A DNA stretch of 12,798 nt from Candidatus Thorarchaeota archaeon (GCA_020355105.1 CP070658.1:2440968-2453765); one strand, 5' to 3'. Positions 6,875 through 12,798 are shown, counted from the first letter of the stretch. Numbers and translations: made by a program. Notes: generated by a model from the letters alone, not told the origin.

Positions 6875-7493
6875 GCAGCTTACTCTTGGCGCTGAGTCTA
6901 TAATCTTCAGACTTGACCAATGGGATCGAGAATTCATTCTCAAACATCGACCACCGAAACCGTACCTGCTGAAGGCGATTGACGATCTACTGAAACTATC
7001 CAGAACGAATAGAGAGTGCAAGATGCTGACCGTGGCACGTAGTCTGGGTGTTCCCACACCGGCCGTACTGTGGATTGACAGGAAACAACACACAATCGCC
7101 ATGGACTTCATCAATGGGACGCAGCTGAAGCAACTCGTGAGTGAGGCTTCTGAGCGTAAGCTGCGCGAGCTGTGTGAGGAGTTTGGACGACTAATCGGTC
7201 TTTTACACGATGGCGGAGTTGTTCATGGAGACCCGACCACAAGCAACGTGATAGTTGACAAACAGTCCAAGGTGTGGCTGATTGACTTTGGACTGGCTGA
7301 GATGAACGCTACCGTTGAGATGAAGGGAGTGGACATCCATCTGATGCGTCGTGCTTTCGAAACCACTCATTGGGACCTCGAAGATACCATGCTGGAATCT
7401 GCGTTAGTCGGCTATAGACGGACGATGAGGGAGGAGGCAGAGGAGGTCCTGTCAAGGGCCAACGAGATTCGCACACGTGGCCGATATCATTGA
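6867..7493 (+). CDS. bud32: Bud32 atypical kinase/ATPase, KEOPS subunit
   Basis: Bud32 is a small piD261/PRPK-type kinase-fold protein that acts as an ATPase switch for Kae1 in KEOPS. The 208-aa length is usual for the free-standing form. The glycine-rich loop is replaced by the short LTLGAESIIFRL typical of the family. FILKHRPPKPY holds the ATP-binding Lys. LSRTNRECKML is the family helix. The catalytic loop is HGDPTTSNVIV (Asp122), where most members have Leu in place of Pro. LIDFGLAEM carries the DFG Asp (Asp140). The VDIHLMRRAFETTH stretch and the ANEIRTRGRYH tail match the C-terminal region that contacts Kae1 and tRNA. The gene overlaps kae1 by 8 nt. An 8-bp inverted repeat covers its stop codon. 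Confidence 0.95.
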   Translation: MAEQLTLGAESIIFRLDQWDREFILKHRPPKPYLLKAIDDLLKLSRTNRECKMLTVARSLGVPTPAVLWIDRKQHTIAMDFINGTQLKQLVSEASERKLRELCEEFGRLIGLLHDGGVVHGDPTTSNVIVDKQSKVWLIDFGLAEMNATVEMKGVDIHLMRRAFETTHWDLEDTMLESALVGYRRTMREEAEEVLSRANEIRTRGRYH

Positions 7494-7503
7494 TGCAATG
7501 ATA
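7485..7503. repeat. Perfect inverted repeat across the bud32 stop codon
   Basis: TATCATTG (7485-7492) and CAATGATA (7496-7503) are exact reverse complements with a 3-nt centre. The TGA stop (7491-7493) lies within the element. It stands 25 nt before the TATA box of rpsO. It may be a transcript-end hairpin or a protein-binding operator; the sequence does not tell which. Confidence 0.45.
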
Positions 7504-7527
7504 CAGAAGAACGCGACAGAAGACAAT

Positions 7528-7536
7528 CTTTATATC
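7528..7536 (+). promoter_or_regulatory. TATA box of the rpsO-recJ-like-pcc1 unit
   Basis: CTTTATATC is an excellent archaeal TATA box. It predicts a transcription start near 7558 and a leader of about 40 nt before the uS15 ATG, which makes an upstream GTG at 7565 an unlikely start. Confidence 0.75.
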
Positions 7537-7588
7537 GACTCCCATTGGCGATGGGGCAGACCCGGTGTTTTGGGACTATTACACCTTA

Positions 7589-7593
7589 GAGGT
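7589..7593 (+). promoter_or_regulatory. Shine-Dalgarno site of rpsO
   Basis: GAGGT with a 7-nt spacer to ATG 7601 fixes the uS15 start. Confidence 0.75.
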
Positions 7594-7600
7594 ATTCTCA

Positions 7601-8062
7601 ATGGCCAGAATGCACACTAGACGAAAGGGCCAGTCTGGAAGCAGACGACCTTCCACTCTACGCGTACCTGAATGGATAGACAAGGAGAAGAACGCGGAGT
7701 GGGTGGAGAACAAGGTAGTTGAGCTTGCGAAGGCCGGCAATGCTCCATCAATGATAGGAATGATTCTCCGAGACCAGTATGGTGTGCCATTGGTGAAGGT
7801 CCTTACTGGAAAGAGCGTAATGACCCTCATCCAAGAGCATGGCCTCGAGCGACAAGTCCCAGAAGACCTACGCAATATGATTGCGAAGGCAGTCAGAATA
7901 AGAAGACATCTCGAGGAGAACAAGAAGGACTTTGTTTCAAAAAGAGGACTTCAGCTTGTTGAGAGCAAGATTCATAGACTGTCCAAGTACTACAGAAGGA
8001 AGCACGTTTTACCAGCCGATTGGAAGTACAGTCCTGACCAAGCAGCCGTTCTCTTGAGGTAG
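7601..8062 (+). CDS. rpsO: 30S ribosomal protein uS15
   Basis: At 153 aa this has the archaeal/eukaryotic length, longer than the bacterial protein by its N-terminal extension. The start MARMHTRRKGQSGSRRP is the archaeal signature. The C-terminal four-helix S15 core contains IGMILRDQYGVPLVKVLTGKS and the rRNA-contacting LVESKIHRLSKYYRRKH. uS15 is a primary binder of the central 16S rRNA domain. The ATG at 7601 is set by the GAGGT site 7 nt upstream; a GTG at 7565 in the same frame would add 12 residues not found in the family. The gene heads a unit with the RecJ-like gene (16-nt gap) and pcc1, driven by a strong TATA box. Pairing of uS15 with a RecJ-like gene is a recurrent archaeal arrangement. 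Confidence 0.97.
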   Translation: MARMHTRRKGQSGSRRPSTLRVPEWIDKEKNAEWVENKVVELAKAGNAPSMIGMILRDQYGVPLVKVLTGKSVMTLIQEHGLERQVPEDLRNMIAKAVRIRRHLEENKKDFVSKRGLQLVESKIHRLSKYYRRKHVLPADWKYSPDQAAVLLR

Positions 8063-8078
8063 CTTTATCATCAAGGGC

Positions 8079-9443
8079 ATGACTTGGACCTCCGAGATGA
8101 GTGGAAAAAGGGGAAAGACTCTCAGTTTTAAGACCATCACGACACAGCAAGACAGTCTGACTATCGACGAGCGGAAGCATTTCCTTGTAGCTAGTTCTAC
8201 CCTGCCCGAGGCCACTATGTCGGCCTCGTTGATATGCAGGTCAATTCTTAGGTTGAGCGGACTCTTTCAATTGACCTTCTTGAAACCTGTCATGACCGTT
8301 GAGGAAGTCAATGCTCTTCGTAAGACTCACTCGAAATCCACAGTGATTCTGGTCGGTATCGACCTAGTAGGAAAGAAACGTGTGAAAAAGGGGATCGGTT
8401 ATCCAATCCTTGTCGGCGGCACTCATGATTCTGATCAGGCCGAATCACTAAGAATTGGTGATGACCGCACCATTTCAGCAGCCGCCTATGTCATTGCCAA
8501 GGAGAATCTGTCTGCCACCTCCCAAGAACTGCAGTTAGCAGCCGCAGCAACACTGGTAAGCAACTTCTCGTGGAACAAAGGGTTTGATGTCCTGGCCCAG
8601 TTGAAAGGTGCTGCAAAGTCTCTTGTTTCATCAGCACAGAAAGAGAAACTCATAGAGGAGCATAGAGGTTACAGAATCTTTGGAGCGAACTTCACCCCTC
8701 TCAACGAGATCCTCGAATACAGTGTCCGCCCATACTTGCAAGGCTGGAGCGGCAGGCATGAGAATTGTGAGCGAACCTTGGAAGAGGCTGATGTCCCATT
8801 CCCGAAGCTTCGAATGCCCATAAGTTCACTCACAAACGAAGAGGCGAAGAGGCTGAATGGCATTCTCCTCCCTAATCTCGACACGGACACAACTCACCAC
8901 ATACTAGGCCAAGACTTCTCGCTCGTTCAAGAACGTAAGGAGAGCCCAATGCGACTGGTTTCTGGAATAAGGTCCATAGCTGAGATTGCTTTGACTCTTC
9001 AAGAAATCGGCACTTCTTCCGCCATATACATGGGTGATCGTGCCCAACAGCTACAGAGCTTCTTGAATTCCTACACAACCTACTCTAGAGAACTGATCAG
9101 GGCCTTTGAAGGACTCCGCTCGTCACTAGAGAATGATATTCTCGACATTAGGGAATCACTGGCCGTTATTCAGACTAGAGAAGGCAAGAGAATGATACTC
9201 GGTGATATGGCTCGTATCGTTCTGGAAACAGGTCTTGTTTCAGCTGACATGGTCATGATGTTCGCAGAGGGAGAGGGGATAAGTGTCACCTGGAAGCCCG
9301 GTTTTGTTCATCTAAAGAGTCTGCTTCGCACCATGAAGGCTAAGGAGATTCACCCTGCTATTGCTTCCGTAAATTCGATTCTGATACAGGACACATCCGA
9401 GAAGTCACTAAACAATATCCAAAAGATCCTCCTTGAGCTATGA
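8079..9443 (+). CDS. RecJ/DHH-superfamily protein with degenerate catalytic motifs
   Basis: This 454-aa protein lies in the uS15-to-Pcc1 slot that archaeal RecJ/Cdc45-like (DHH) proteins commonly occupy, and its N-terminal half follows the DHH fold. The ASLICRSILRLSG helix matches that after motif I, a strand STVILVGIDLVGKK matches the second-Asp strand, YPILVGGTHDSDQ stands where VxDHH is expected, and ISAAAYVIAKENL followed by LQLAAAATLV matches the motif-IV helices. However, motif I (normally H-x-D-x-DG) reads SSTLPEATMSA at about 39-49 with no aspartates, and no DHH triplet is present. The enzyme is probably inactive and might be a structural partner, like Cdc45 or the inactive crenarchaeal RecJ homologue. 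The C-terminal half carries a helical region rich in Glu/Arg (360-385). The ATG at 8079 has no good SD; M7 at 8097 is an alternative. The stop overlaps the pcc1 ATG (ATGA). Confidence 0.75.
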   Translation: MTWTSEMSGKRGKTLSFKTITTQQDSLTIDERKHFLVASSTLPEATMSASLICRSILRLSGLFQLTFLKPVMTVEEVNALRKTHSKSTVILVGIDLVGKKRVKKGIGYPILVGGTHDSDQAESLRIGDDRTISAAAYVIAKENLSATSQELQLAAAATLVSNFSWNKGFDVLAQLKGAAKSLVSSAQKEKLIEEHRGYRIFGANFTPLNEILEYSVRPYLQGWSGRHENCERTLEEADVPFPKLRMPISSLTNEEAKRLNGILLPNLDTDTTHHILGQDFSLVQERKESPMRLVSGIRSIAEIALTLQEIGTSSAIYMGDRAQQLQSFLNSYTTYSRELIRAFEGLRSSLENDILDIRESLAVIQTREGKRMILGDMARIVLETGLVSADMVMMFAEGEGISVTWKPGFVHLKSLLRTMKAKEIHPAIASVNSILIQDTSEKSLNNIQKILLEL

Positions 9444-9697
9444 TGGGGCGACGCAAGATGCTTGTTCGAATAGAACTTCAGCTTCAATCGATGAAAGACG
9501 CAGCAGAAGTGGCACAGGCGATATCTCCCGACAACATTCCCCTGCCGAAAGGTCTTGCAGTCAACACAGATCACAACAGAAACATGTTGTCCATCCGAAT
9601 CAGCTGTTCGAGGGAGCTGAAGAGTCTTGGAGCAACCATTGAGGACATAATGAGCGCCATTGATCTCTCTCTAAGGACAATTCAAGTTGTGGACTAG
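9440..9697 (+). CDS. pcc1: Pcc1 subunit of KEOPS
   Basis: This 85-aa protein matches Pcc1, the small alpha/beta subunit that dimerises and bridges two Kae1 copies in KEOPS. Features seen are an N-terminal strand VRIELQLQSMKDAAEVAQAI, the central SPDNIPLPKG stretch, NMLSIRISCSRELKSLGATI as the second strand and turn, and a last helix IEDIMSAIDLSLRTIQ. The pattern of a short strand, helix, paired strands and long helix is typical. Start codons ATG 9440 and ATG 9443 are adjacent; the first overlaps the TGA of the RecJ-like gene as ATGA, a sign of coupled translation. Kae1 and Bud32 lie 2-3 kb upstream on the same strand, so three KEOPS subunits are encoded here. Cgi121, the fourth, is not. Confidence 0.85.
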   Translation: MMGRRKMLVRIELQLQSMKDAAEVAQAISPDNIPLPKGLAVNTDHNRNMLSIRISCSRELKSLGATIEDIMSAIDLSLRTIQVVD

Positions 9698-9723
9698 ATA
9701 GAGCGTAGGGCCATATGACCATC

Positions 9724-11208
9724 CTAACTAGAAGATAAACTCTGACCGCCATTCTGGAGCAACAAGTTCTCGTATATGGCATTGGCTTTTGCCCTTGCTT
9801 CGTCTGCCATCTTCTTCGTTATGAACCCCCTCTGAACAGCCCGCTTCAACAAGTGCTGGTCGATGACACGAATCTCTTCGTTCTCTTCTGAGGGTGTCTT
9901 TATCACGTCAATCTCCAGGTCAATATAGCGGATGCGGCCTGGGCCACTGCCATCGCTGGGATAGAGCTCGACACCGGTATTGACGTTTATGTAAGTGCCC
10001 TTGAGCAGACCGTCTACAGAGAAGTAGCTCGTGACAAGTGTCATGGATCCTGGGACCACTTGCGTCAGAGCATAATCACCTTCACCCCGGGGGACCTCAA
10101 CATCCCCGGGATAGTCCTGCACTATCTTGAGCTTTCGATTAGTGTGACGAAACTGTCTTCTAATCACTAGGCCCTTAGGAGTGATCTCTACGACTCTCCC
10201 TTTAGTAAGAAGTATTGATCGCCCATCCAGTTTCACATGCTCGATGTTGATTGAGTCATCAACCTGTGGCATGTCCAGACCAACTACCTTCTCAATCTTT
10301 GATGTCATATACGCCCTTTCTTCAGGACGATCCTCAATTACCATCTCGGCTAAATCCACCAGGGGTGTATATCCGGCACTCTTGAAGAAGTGGTGTTTGT
10401 CTATAGTAGGTTTGATTTTCGCCCTTGTCCTGTCCAAGACTTCCTTGACCTCTGATGGGAACTCGATGTCCGCGTTGCTAGTTCCTTCAAAGAGGAGACT
10501 TGCTCTATCCAAATCATTGTATTTTGAGTAGACTCGCTGTGCAGTGTCCAGCAAGTCGTCAATCTCGTTGCGTAACTCCTCCGCAGTAAGTCGATGGGCA
10601 GCGGTGCGCCACAGAATTCCCCAGTTCTCAGTGTGCTCACGAATCTTTCTACCAAGATTCAACAGGTCATTCCTTGTGTCAACATCCTTTATCTTGGTAC
10701 TAAGTCGCACAACTGGTTCGGGCAGTAGAACCGCAGCGCGTCCCGGTATTGTTATGCTTGAAGAGAGAACTGGTGCTTTCCGTCCATAGTCGTGAGCACG
10801 AATCTGAACCATCAAGTCATCCCCGCGTTTCAGGCCCCTGTCTGGAAGTAGTCCTGAGATGACTCCTAGATCGATTCTGGTCTGTCCTGTTCTCTCATCC
10901 CTGCCAAGCACATATCCCTTGTATATCGAACTCTTTGCAACTCTTGGAGTGCGGGTTATCACCCATCCAAGACGTCTACGTAGGACGTCCGTCAGCCGGT
11001 TCAGGATTGACTCGTATGCAATCGCCACAATACCCTGCAGATCACTTCGGTCCCAGATGTCCACATCAGGAATCTCATTTCTGAATGGCAACCCGAATCG
11101 TCTTGCCACTTCAGGAGTTGGCTGAACCATCTCAAAGTGATTTTGCAGCAGAATCTGTGTCAACGACTGCGAGTAGATTCCTCTTATCCGCGCTTTCATC
11201 ATCGGCAA
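9724..11208 (-). CDS. FAU-1 family ribonuclease (RNase E/G-like, with C-terminal DUF402 domain)
   Basis: At 494 aa this matches the archaeal FAU-1 family, first described as an AU-rich RNA-binding protein and linked to RNase E/G and to 5S rRNA processing. The family N-terminus KARIRGIYSQSLTQILL then QPTPEVARRF is seen, followed by an S1-like/beta-rich region (KGYVLGRDERTGQTRIDLG). GRAAVLLPEP, NWGILWRTAAHRLTAEEL (close to the RNase E/G G-x-I-x-RTA motif, residues about 196-212) and a helical middle follow. A DUF402 domain spans about 385-480 (GSMTLVTSYFSVDGLLKGTYIN through RYIDLEIDVI to ITKKMADEARAKA). TTG at 11208 has AGGG 7 nt upstream; ATGs at 11202 or 11199 are alternatives. It lies 74 nt after UPF0147 on the same strand and probably shares its transcript. 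It is convergent with pcc1 (26-nt gap). Confidence 0.92.
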   Translation of the reverse strand: MPMMKARIRGIYSQSLTQILLQNHFEMVQPTPEVARRFGLPFRNEIPDVDIWDRSDLQGIVAIAYESILNRLTDVLRRRLGWVITRTPRVAKSSIYKGYVLGRDERTGQTRIDLGVISGLLPDRGLKRGDDLMVQIRAHDYGRKAPVLSSSITIPGRAAVLLPEPVVRLSTKIKDVDTRNDLLNLGRKIREHTENWGILWRTAAHRLTAEELRNEIDDLLDTAQRVYSKYNDLDRASLLFEGTSNADIEFPSEVKEVLDRTRAKIKPTIDKHHFFKSAGYTPLVDLAEMVIEDRPEERAYMTSKIEKVVGLDMPQVDDSINIEHVKLDGRSILLTKGRVVEITPKGLVIRRQFRHTNRKLKIVQDYPGDVEVPRGEGDYALTQVVPGSMTLVTSYFSVDGLLKGTYINVNTGVELYPSDGSGPGRIRYIDLEIDVIKTPSEENEEIRVIDQHLLKRAVQRGFITKKMADEARAKANAIYENLLLQNGGQSLSSS

Positions 11209-11282
11209 ACACTGGCCCTAGGAAAAGGCGACAACTCTCCATCACGACCGTCCAAGACTGACGTGAATTCGGAACGTCCTGC

Positions 11283-11549
11283 TCATGCGTCACGTATTGG
11301 CTCCAAGTAGCTCAATACGCGCCAGATTCTTGTTCGAGCATAATTAGGACAGTTCGGGTCCTGATTCGGCTCATCCAAGATTGCTATGGCATTCTGGGCC
11401 CTTGCAGCTGGTGAATCACCCTCGTTTTCAAGGGCTGCAATGGCTTCGTTGGCGGCCCGCCTGATGTTGCGGGGAACCGAGTTGTTCTCAGATATCTGCT
11501 TCAAAAGCTGTTTGCTAAAATTCATGCTTTCTTGTGCTTCGGGGTCCAT
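11283..11549 (-). CDS. UPF0147 family protein
   Basis: This 88-aa helical protein has the UPF0147 signature: NNSVPRNIRRAANEAIAAL, an acidic turn with NEGDSPAARAQNAIAILDE, then DPNCPNYARTRIWRVLSYLE. Function is unknown; the family is archaeal and built from repeated short helices. The start ATG 11549 is well supported by GAGGTG 7 nt upstream on the minus strand. No signal peptide or membrane segment is present. It leads a likely two-gene unit with FAU-1, which hints at an RNA-related role by context only. Its 5' region is divergent from the zinc-ribbon gene and holds an inverted repeat. Confidence 0.93.
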   Translation of the reverse strand: MDPEAQESMNFSKQLLKQISENNSVPRNIRRAANEAIAALENEGDSPAARAQNAIAILDEPNQDPNCPNYARTRIWRVLSYLEPIRDA

Positions 11550-11556
11550 GTGGACT

Positions 11557-11562
11557 CACCTC
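11557..11562 (-). promoter_or_regulatory. Shine-Dalgarno site of the UPF0147 gene
   Basis: On the minus strand GAGGTG (11562 to 11557, within AGAGGTGA) lies 7 nt before ATG 11549. Confidence 0.75.
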
Positions 11563-11575
11563 TGAATTGTCTCTA

Positions 11576-11592
11576 CGCACAGATGGTGTGCG
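11576..11592. repeat. Inverted repeat in the UPF0147 leader
   Basis: CGCACA (11576-11581) and TGTGCG (11587-11592) are exact reverse complements separated by GATGG. If a weak TATA-like CTTGATATG on the minus strand (11629 to 11621) is used, the element falls just inside the 5' leader of the UPF0147-FAU-1 transcript, upstream of its Shine-Dalgarno site. It may be a leader hairpin or an operator. Confidence 0.35.
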
Positions 11593-11668
11593 AACTACAA
11601 GAGAGAAGACAGTGGCGTACCATATCAAGATTTTGGCATAGCAGTGAGTCCGTGACGTCTGGGGATGT

Positions 11669-11676
11669 CTTATATC
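11669..11676 (+). promoter_or_regulatory. TATA box of the zinc-ribbon gene
   Basis: CTTATATC is a good archaeal TATA box whose expected start, about 25-27 nt downstream, falls at 11698-11700. That coincides with GTG 11699, so the transcript is probably leaderless or nearly so. Confidence 0.6.
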
Positions 11677-11698
11677 AGACTGCGCTTCTCACTCATCT

Positions 11699-12061
11699 GT
11701 GGCCACTATGACCGAGAAGAATGAGAGTTCCATCAAGAAGATGGCTGAGCTTCTACGTCGTGGAGCGACAATGTTAGCTCTGTCTTGCCCACACTGTGTC
11801 TCACAGTTACTGAAGGTGGAAGATGACATCTACTGTGCGACGTGTAACAGAAGGGTAGTCATCGTAGAGTCGGATCAAGAGGCCGAAGCTGAGGCCGTCA
11901 AAGTCCTACTCCCCAAACTCAGAGAAACACTAATCGGAAAACTCTCAACGCTGACCAACATCCTTGAATCTGAGGATAATCCTGAAGAACTGACCAAGCT
12001 CGCCAATCTTATGGTCTTGCTTCTACAGGCACTGAACAGACTTGAGAACATGTCAGATTGA
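11699..12061 (+). CDS. Zinc-ribbon protein of the Sjogren's/scleroderma autoantigen 1 (p27) family
   Basis: This 120-aa protein has the family motif LLRRGATMLALSCPHC followed by IYCATCNRR: Cys30, Cys33, Cys46 and Cys49 form a four-Cys zinc ribbon. Residues about 1-22 are helical and charged. Residues 57-120 are two amphipathic helices with an acidic start (EAEAEAVKVLLPKL and LMVLLLQALNRLE), which could dimerise. The family is shared by archaea and eukaryotes, with no settled function in archaea. The start is GTG 11699 if the message is leaderless, as the TATA position suggests; ATG 11708 (M4) is the alternative. No Shine-Dalgarno site is seen before either. The stop lies 9 nt from the stop of the convergent S3Ae gene. 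Confidence 0.85.
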   Translation: MATMTEKNESSIKKMAELLRRGATMLALSCPHCVSQLLKVEDDIYCATCNRRVVIVESDQEAEAEAVKVLLPKLRETLIGKLSTLTNILESEDNPEELTKLANLMVLLLQALNRLENMSD

Positions 12062-12070
12062 GTGCGCTGC

Positions 12071-12715
12071 CTACTCCTTCTTGGTACCTCTCCGAAGCCG
12101 GGCTCTTCGGGCCTTTACTTCCTCCGGTCCCTTTAGGACCTTACTCTTCCGAATCTCACACTCGCGAACAGGAATGATCTTCTTGACCTCTTCGTGAACC
12201 TCTGAGGCCAAATCCCCAAGAAGTACCTTCTGAACCAGCTCATCAAAGACATGTTTCTTTGCATGAGCTCTAATGATGCGTTCAATGGTCTTTCGGACAG
12301 CATGCTCTTGACTCGTCTTTGAACGCGTTGTCGTGAAGACAATAACCGAGATGCGCATGAGGAAGTCATCCTTTGTCAGAATCGGGCCAATCCAGTCTAT
12401 CCTCGAAGTACCTCTTCTGACAAGGCCTCTAAGATAGTCCGAGCTCCATTCATGTCCGTGAAAGACCGTCATGGCTTGTTGTCCCGTGACTTCCAGTATT
12501 CTGAATCGAATCTTGACATGAATCTGGTCAAAATCACCAGTTAGATCATAGAGCGTTGGCTGTACTGTACGACCAATCAGCAATTCAGGACTACTGGCTG
12601 GAGTGGTGCCTATCTCCTTACTATCGAAGTACTCCGGTGCAAGTACCTGATACCAAGTCTTCTCTCGCCACTTGTCTCTGGTCCTTGCCGCTGCCTGTCT
12701 ACTTCTTGAGGACAT
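12071..12715 (-). CDS. rps3ae: 30S ribosomal protein S3Ae (eS1)
   Basis: At 214 aa this matches archaeal/eukaryotic eS1, which sits near the mRNA exit on the small subunit. The family features seen are the basic N-terminus with DKWREKTWYQVLAPEYF, IGRTVQPTLYDLTGDF and HEWSSDYLRGLVRRGTSRID. The middle helix IERIIRAHAKKHVFDELVQKVLLGDL and the basic tail ARRARLRRGTKKE also fit. ATG 12715 is chosen because it gives the usual short basic N-terminus before KWREK; an in-frame GTG at 12763 would add 16 residues unlike the family. The Shine-Dalgarno match is poor. In many archaea S3Ae follows pcc1 or lies in the uS15 cluster; here it is on the opposite strand, separated from pcc1 by FAU-1, UPF0147 and the zinc protein. 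It is convergent with the zinc gene with a 9-nt gap. Confidence 0.95.
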   Translation of the reverse strand: MSSRSRQAAARTRDKWREKTWYQVLAPEYFDSKEIGTTPASSPELLIGRTVQPTLYDLTGDFDQIHVKIRFRILEVTGQQAMTVFHGHEWSSDYLRGLVRRGTSRIDWIGPILTKDDFLMRISVIVFTTTRSKTSQEHAVRKTIERIIRAHAKKHVFDELVQKVLLGDLASEVHEEVKKIIPVRECEIRKSKVLKGPEEVKARRARLRRGTKKE

Positions 12716-12765
12716 CTGACCATCACGCTCATGATGTAACTGTGAGTGAATCCAAAGAATCACGA

Positions 12766-12792
12766 CGGTTGACGGTCTGAGCCGTCGAACCG
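12766..12792. repeat. Strong hairpin upstream of S3Ae
   Basis: CGGTTGACGG (12766-12775) pairs with CCGTCGAACCG (12782-12792): 10 base pairs with a single bulged G at 12787 and a 6-nt loop. It lies 51 nt before the S3Ae ATG on the minus strand and so might be part of the S3Ae leader, or the 3' end of a gene beyond the window. No TATA box is seen between it and the start. Confidence 0.4.
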
Positions 12793-12798
12793 CGCCGA

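Noticed and set aside
6512..7114. 200-codon open frame antisense to kae1 and bud32
   Set aside because: It is wholly antisense to two firmly identified genes, has no recognisable domain, and its residues look like reverse reading of coding sequence.
7565..7600. GTG 7565 as the uS15 start
   Set aside because: It lies only a few bases after the predicted transcription start and adds residues foreign to the family; ATG 7601 has a good Shine-Dalgarno site.
9433..9642. 69-codon open frame overlapping pcc1 in another frame
   Set aside because: The pcc1 frame has the family pattern and an ATGA junction; this frame is Ser/Arg/Gln-rich without structure.
9703..9726. GGCCATATGACC near-palindrome between pcc1 and FAU-1
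   Set aside because: Only the central CATATG is exact, and no stable hairpin or T-run is formed.
10181..11125. Plus-strand open frames within the FAU-1 gene
   Set aside because: They are short, Ser/Arg-rich and antisense to a full-length recognised gene.
11260..11278. GACGT-N9-ACGTC inverted repeat between UPF0147 and FAU-1
   Set aside because: Five-base arms in a 74-nt gap are too weak to call; expected often by chance.
12782..12798. GTTCGA-like string near the right edge as a tRNA T-arm
   Set aside because: No matching 5-bp T-stem, anticodon arm or acceptor is present; the bases are explained by the hairpin at 12766-12792.

Overview
The window is archaeal chromosomal DNA. Its markers are NurA/HerA, DUF460 (COG2433), an archaeal Sm protein, KEOPS subunits Kae1, Bud32 and Pcc1, ribosomal proteins uS15 and eS1 (S3Ae), FAU-1, UPF0147 and an autoantigen-p27-like zinc protein, together with TATA boxes of the CTTTATATC type. 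Base composition is moderate, and TTG and GTG starts with good Shine-Dalgarno (SD) sites are frequent. An Asgard (Thorarchaeota-like) or moderate-GC euryarchaeal source would fit, but I cannot decide the lineage from sequence alone. There are no mobile elements, CRISPR arrays, rRNAs or recognisable tRNAs.

Layout. 1-2311 (+): the 3' part of nurA followed by herA, the end-resection nuclease/helicase pair. 2419-2946 (+): an unrecognised helical/acidic protein downstream of herA. 3041-3331 (-): an ArsR-type regulator, divergent from 3471-5489 (+), a large DUF460 RuvC-like protein with a coiled coil. 5523-5750 (-): an Sm-like protein, divergent from 5876-7493 (+), kae1 and bud32 as separate overlapping genes. 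7601-9697 (+): rpsO (uS15), a RecJ/DHH-like protein with degenerate catalytic motifs, and pcc1. 9724-11549 (-): UPF0147 followed by FAU-1. 11699-12061 (+): a zinc-ribbon protein, convergent with 12071-12715 (-), S3Ae.

The genes fall into three themes: DNA repair (NurA-HerA, possibly DUF460 and the RecJ-like protein), the tRNA t6A modification complex KEOPS (Kae1, Bud32 and Pcc1 in two adjacent transcription units; Cgi121 is not here), and RNA/ribosome function (Sm protein, uS15, FAU-1, S3Ae). Strands alternate often, so most transcription units are short and are separated by compact divergent promoters or convergent 3' ends, some with perfect inverted repeats.

The points most worth a second look are: the apparently inactivated RecJ-like protein sitting between uS15 and Pcc1; the probable second RNase H-like fold at the N-terminus of the DUF460 protein; a pair of near-identical elements overlapping the predicted transcription starts in the ArsR/DUF460 divergent region; and several compact inverted repeats at gene boundaries. 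I found no clear evidence of a wholly new multi-gene system.
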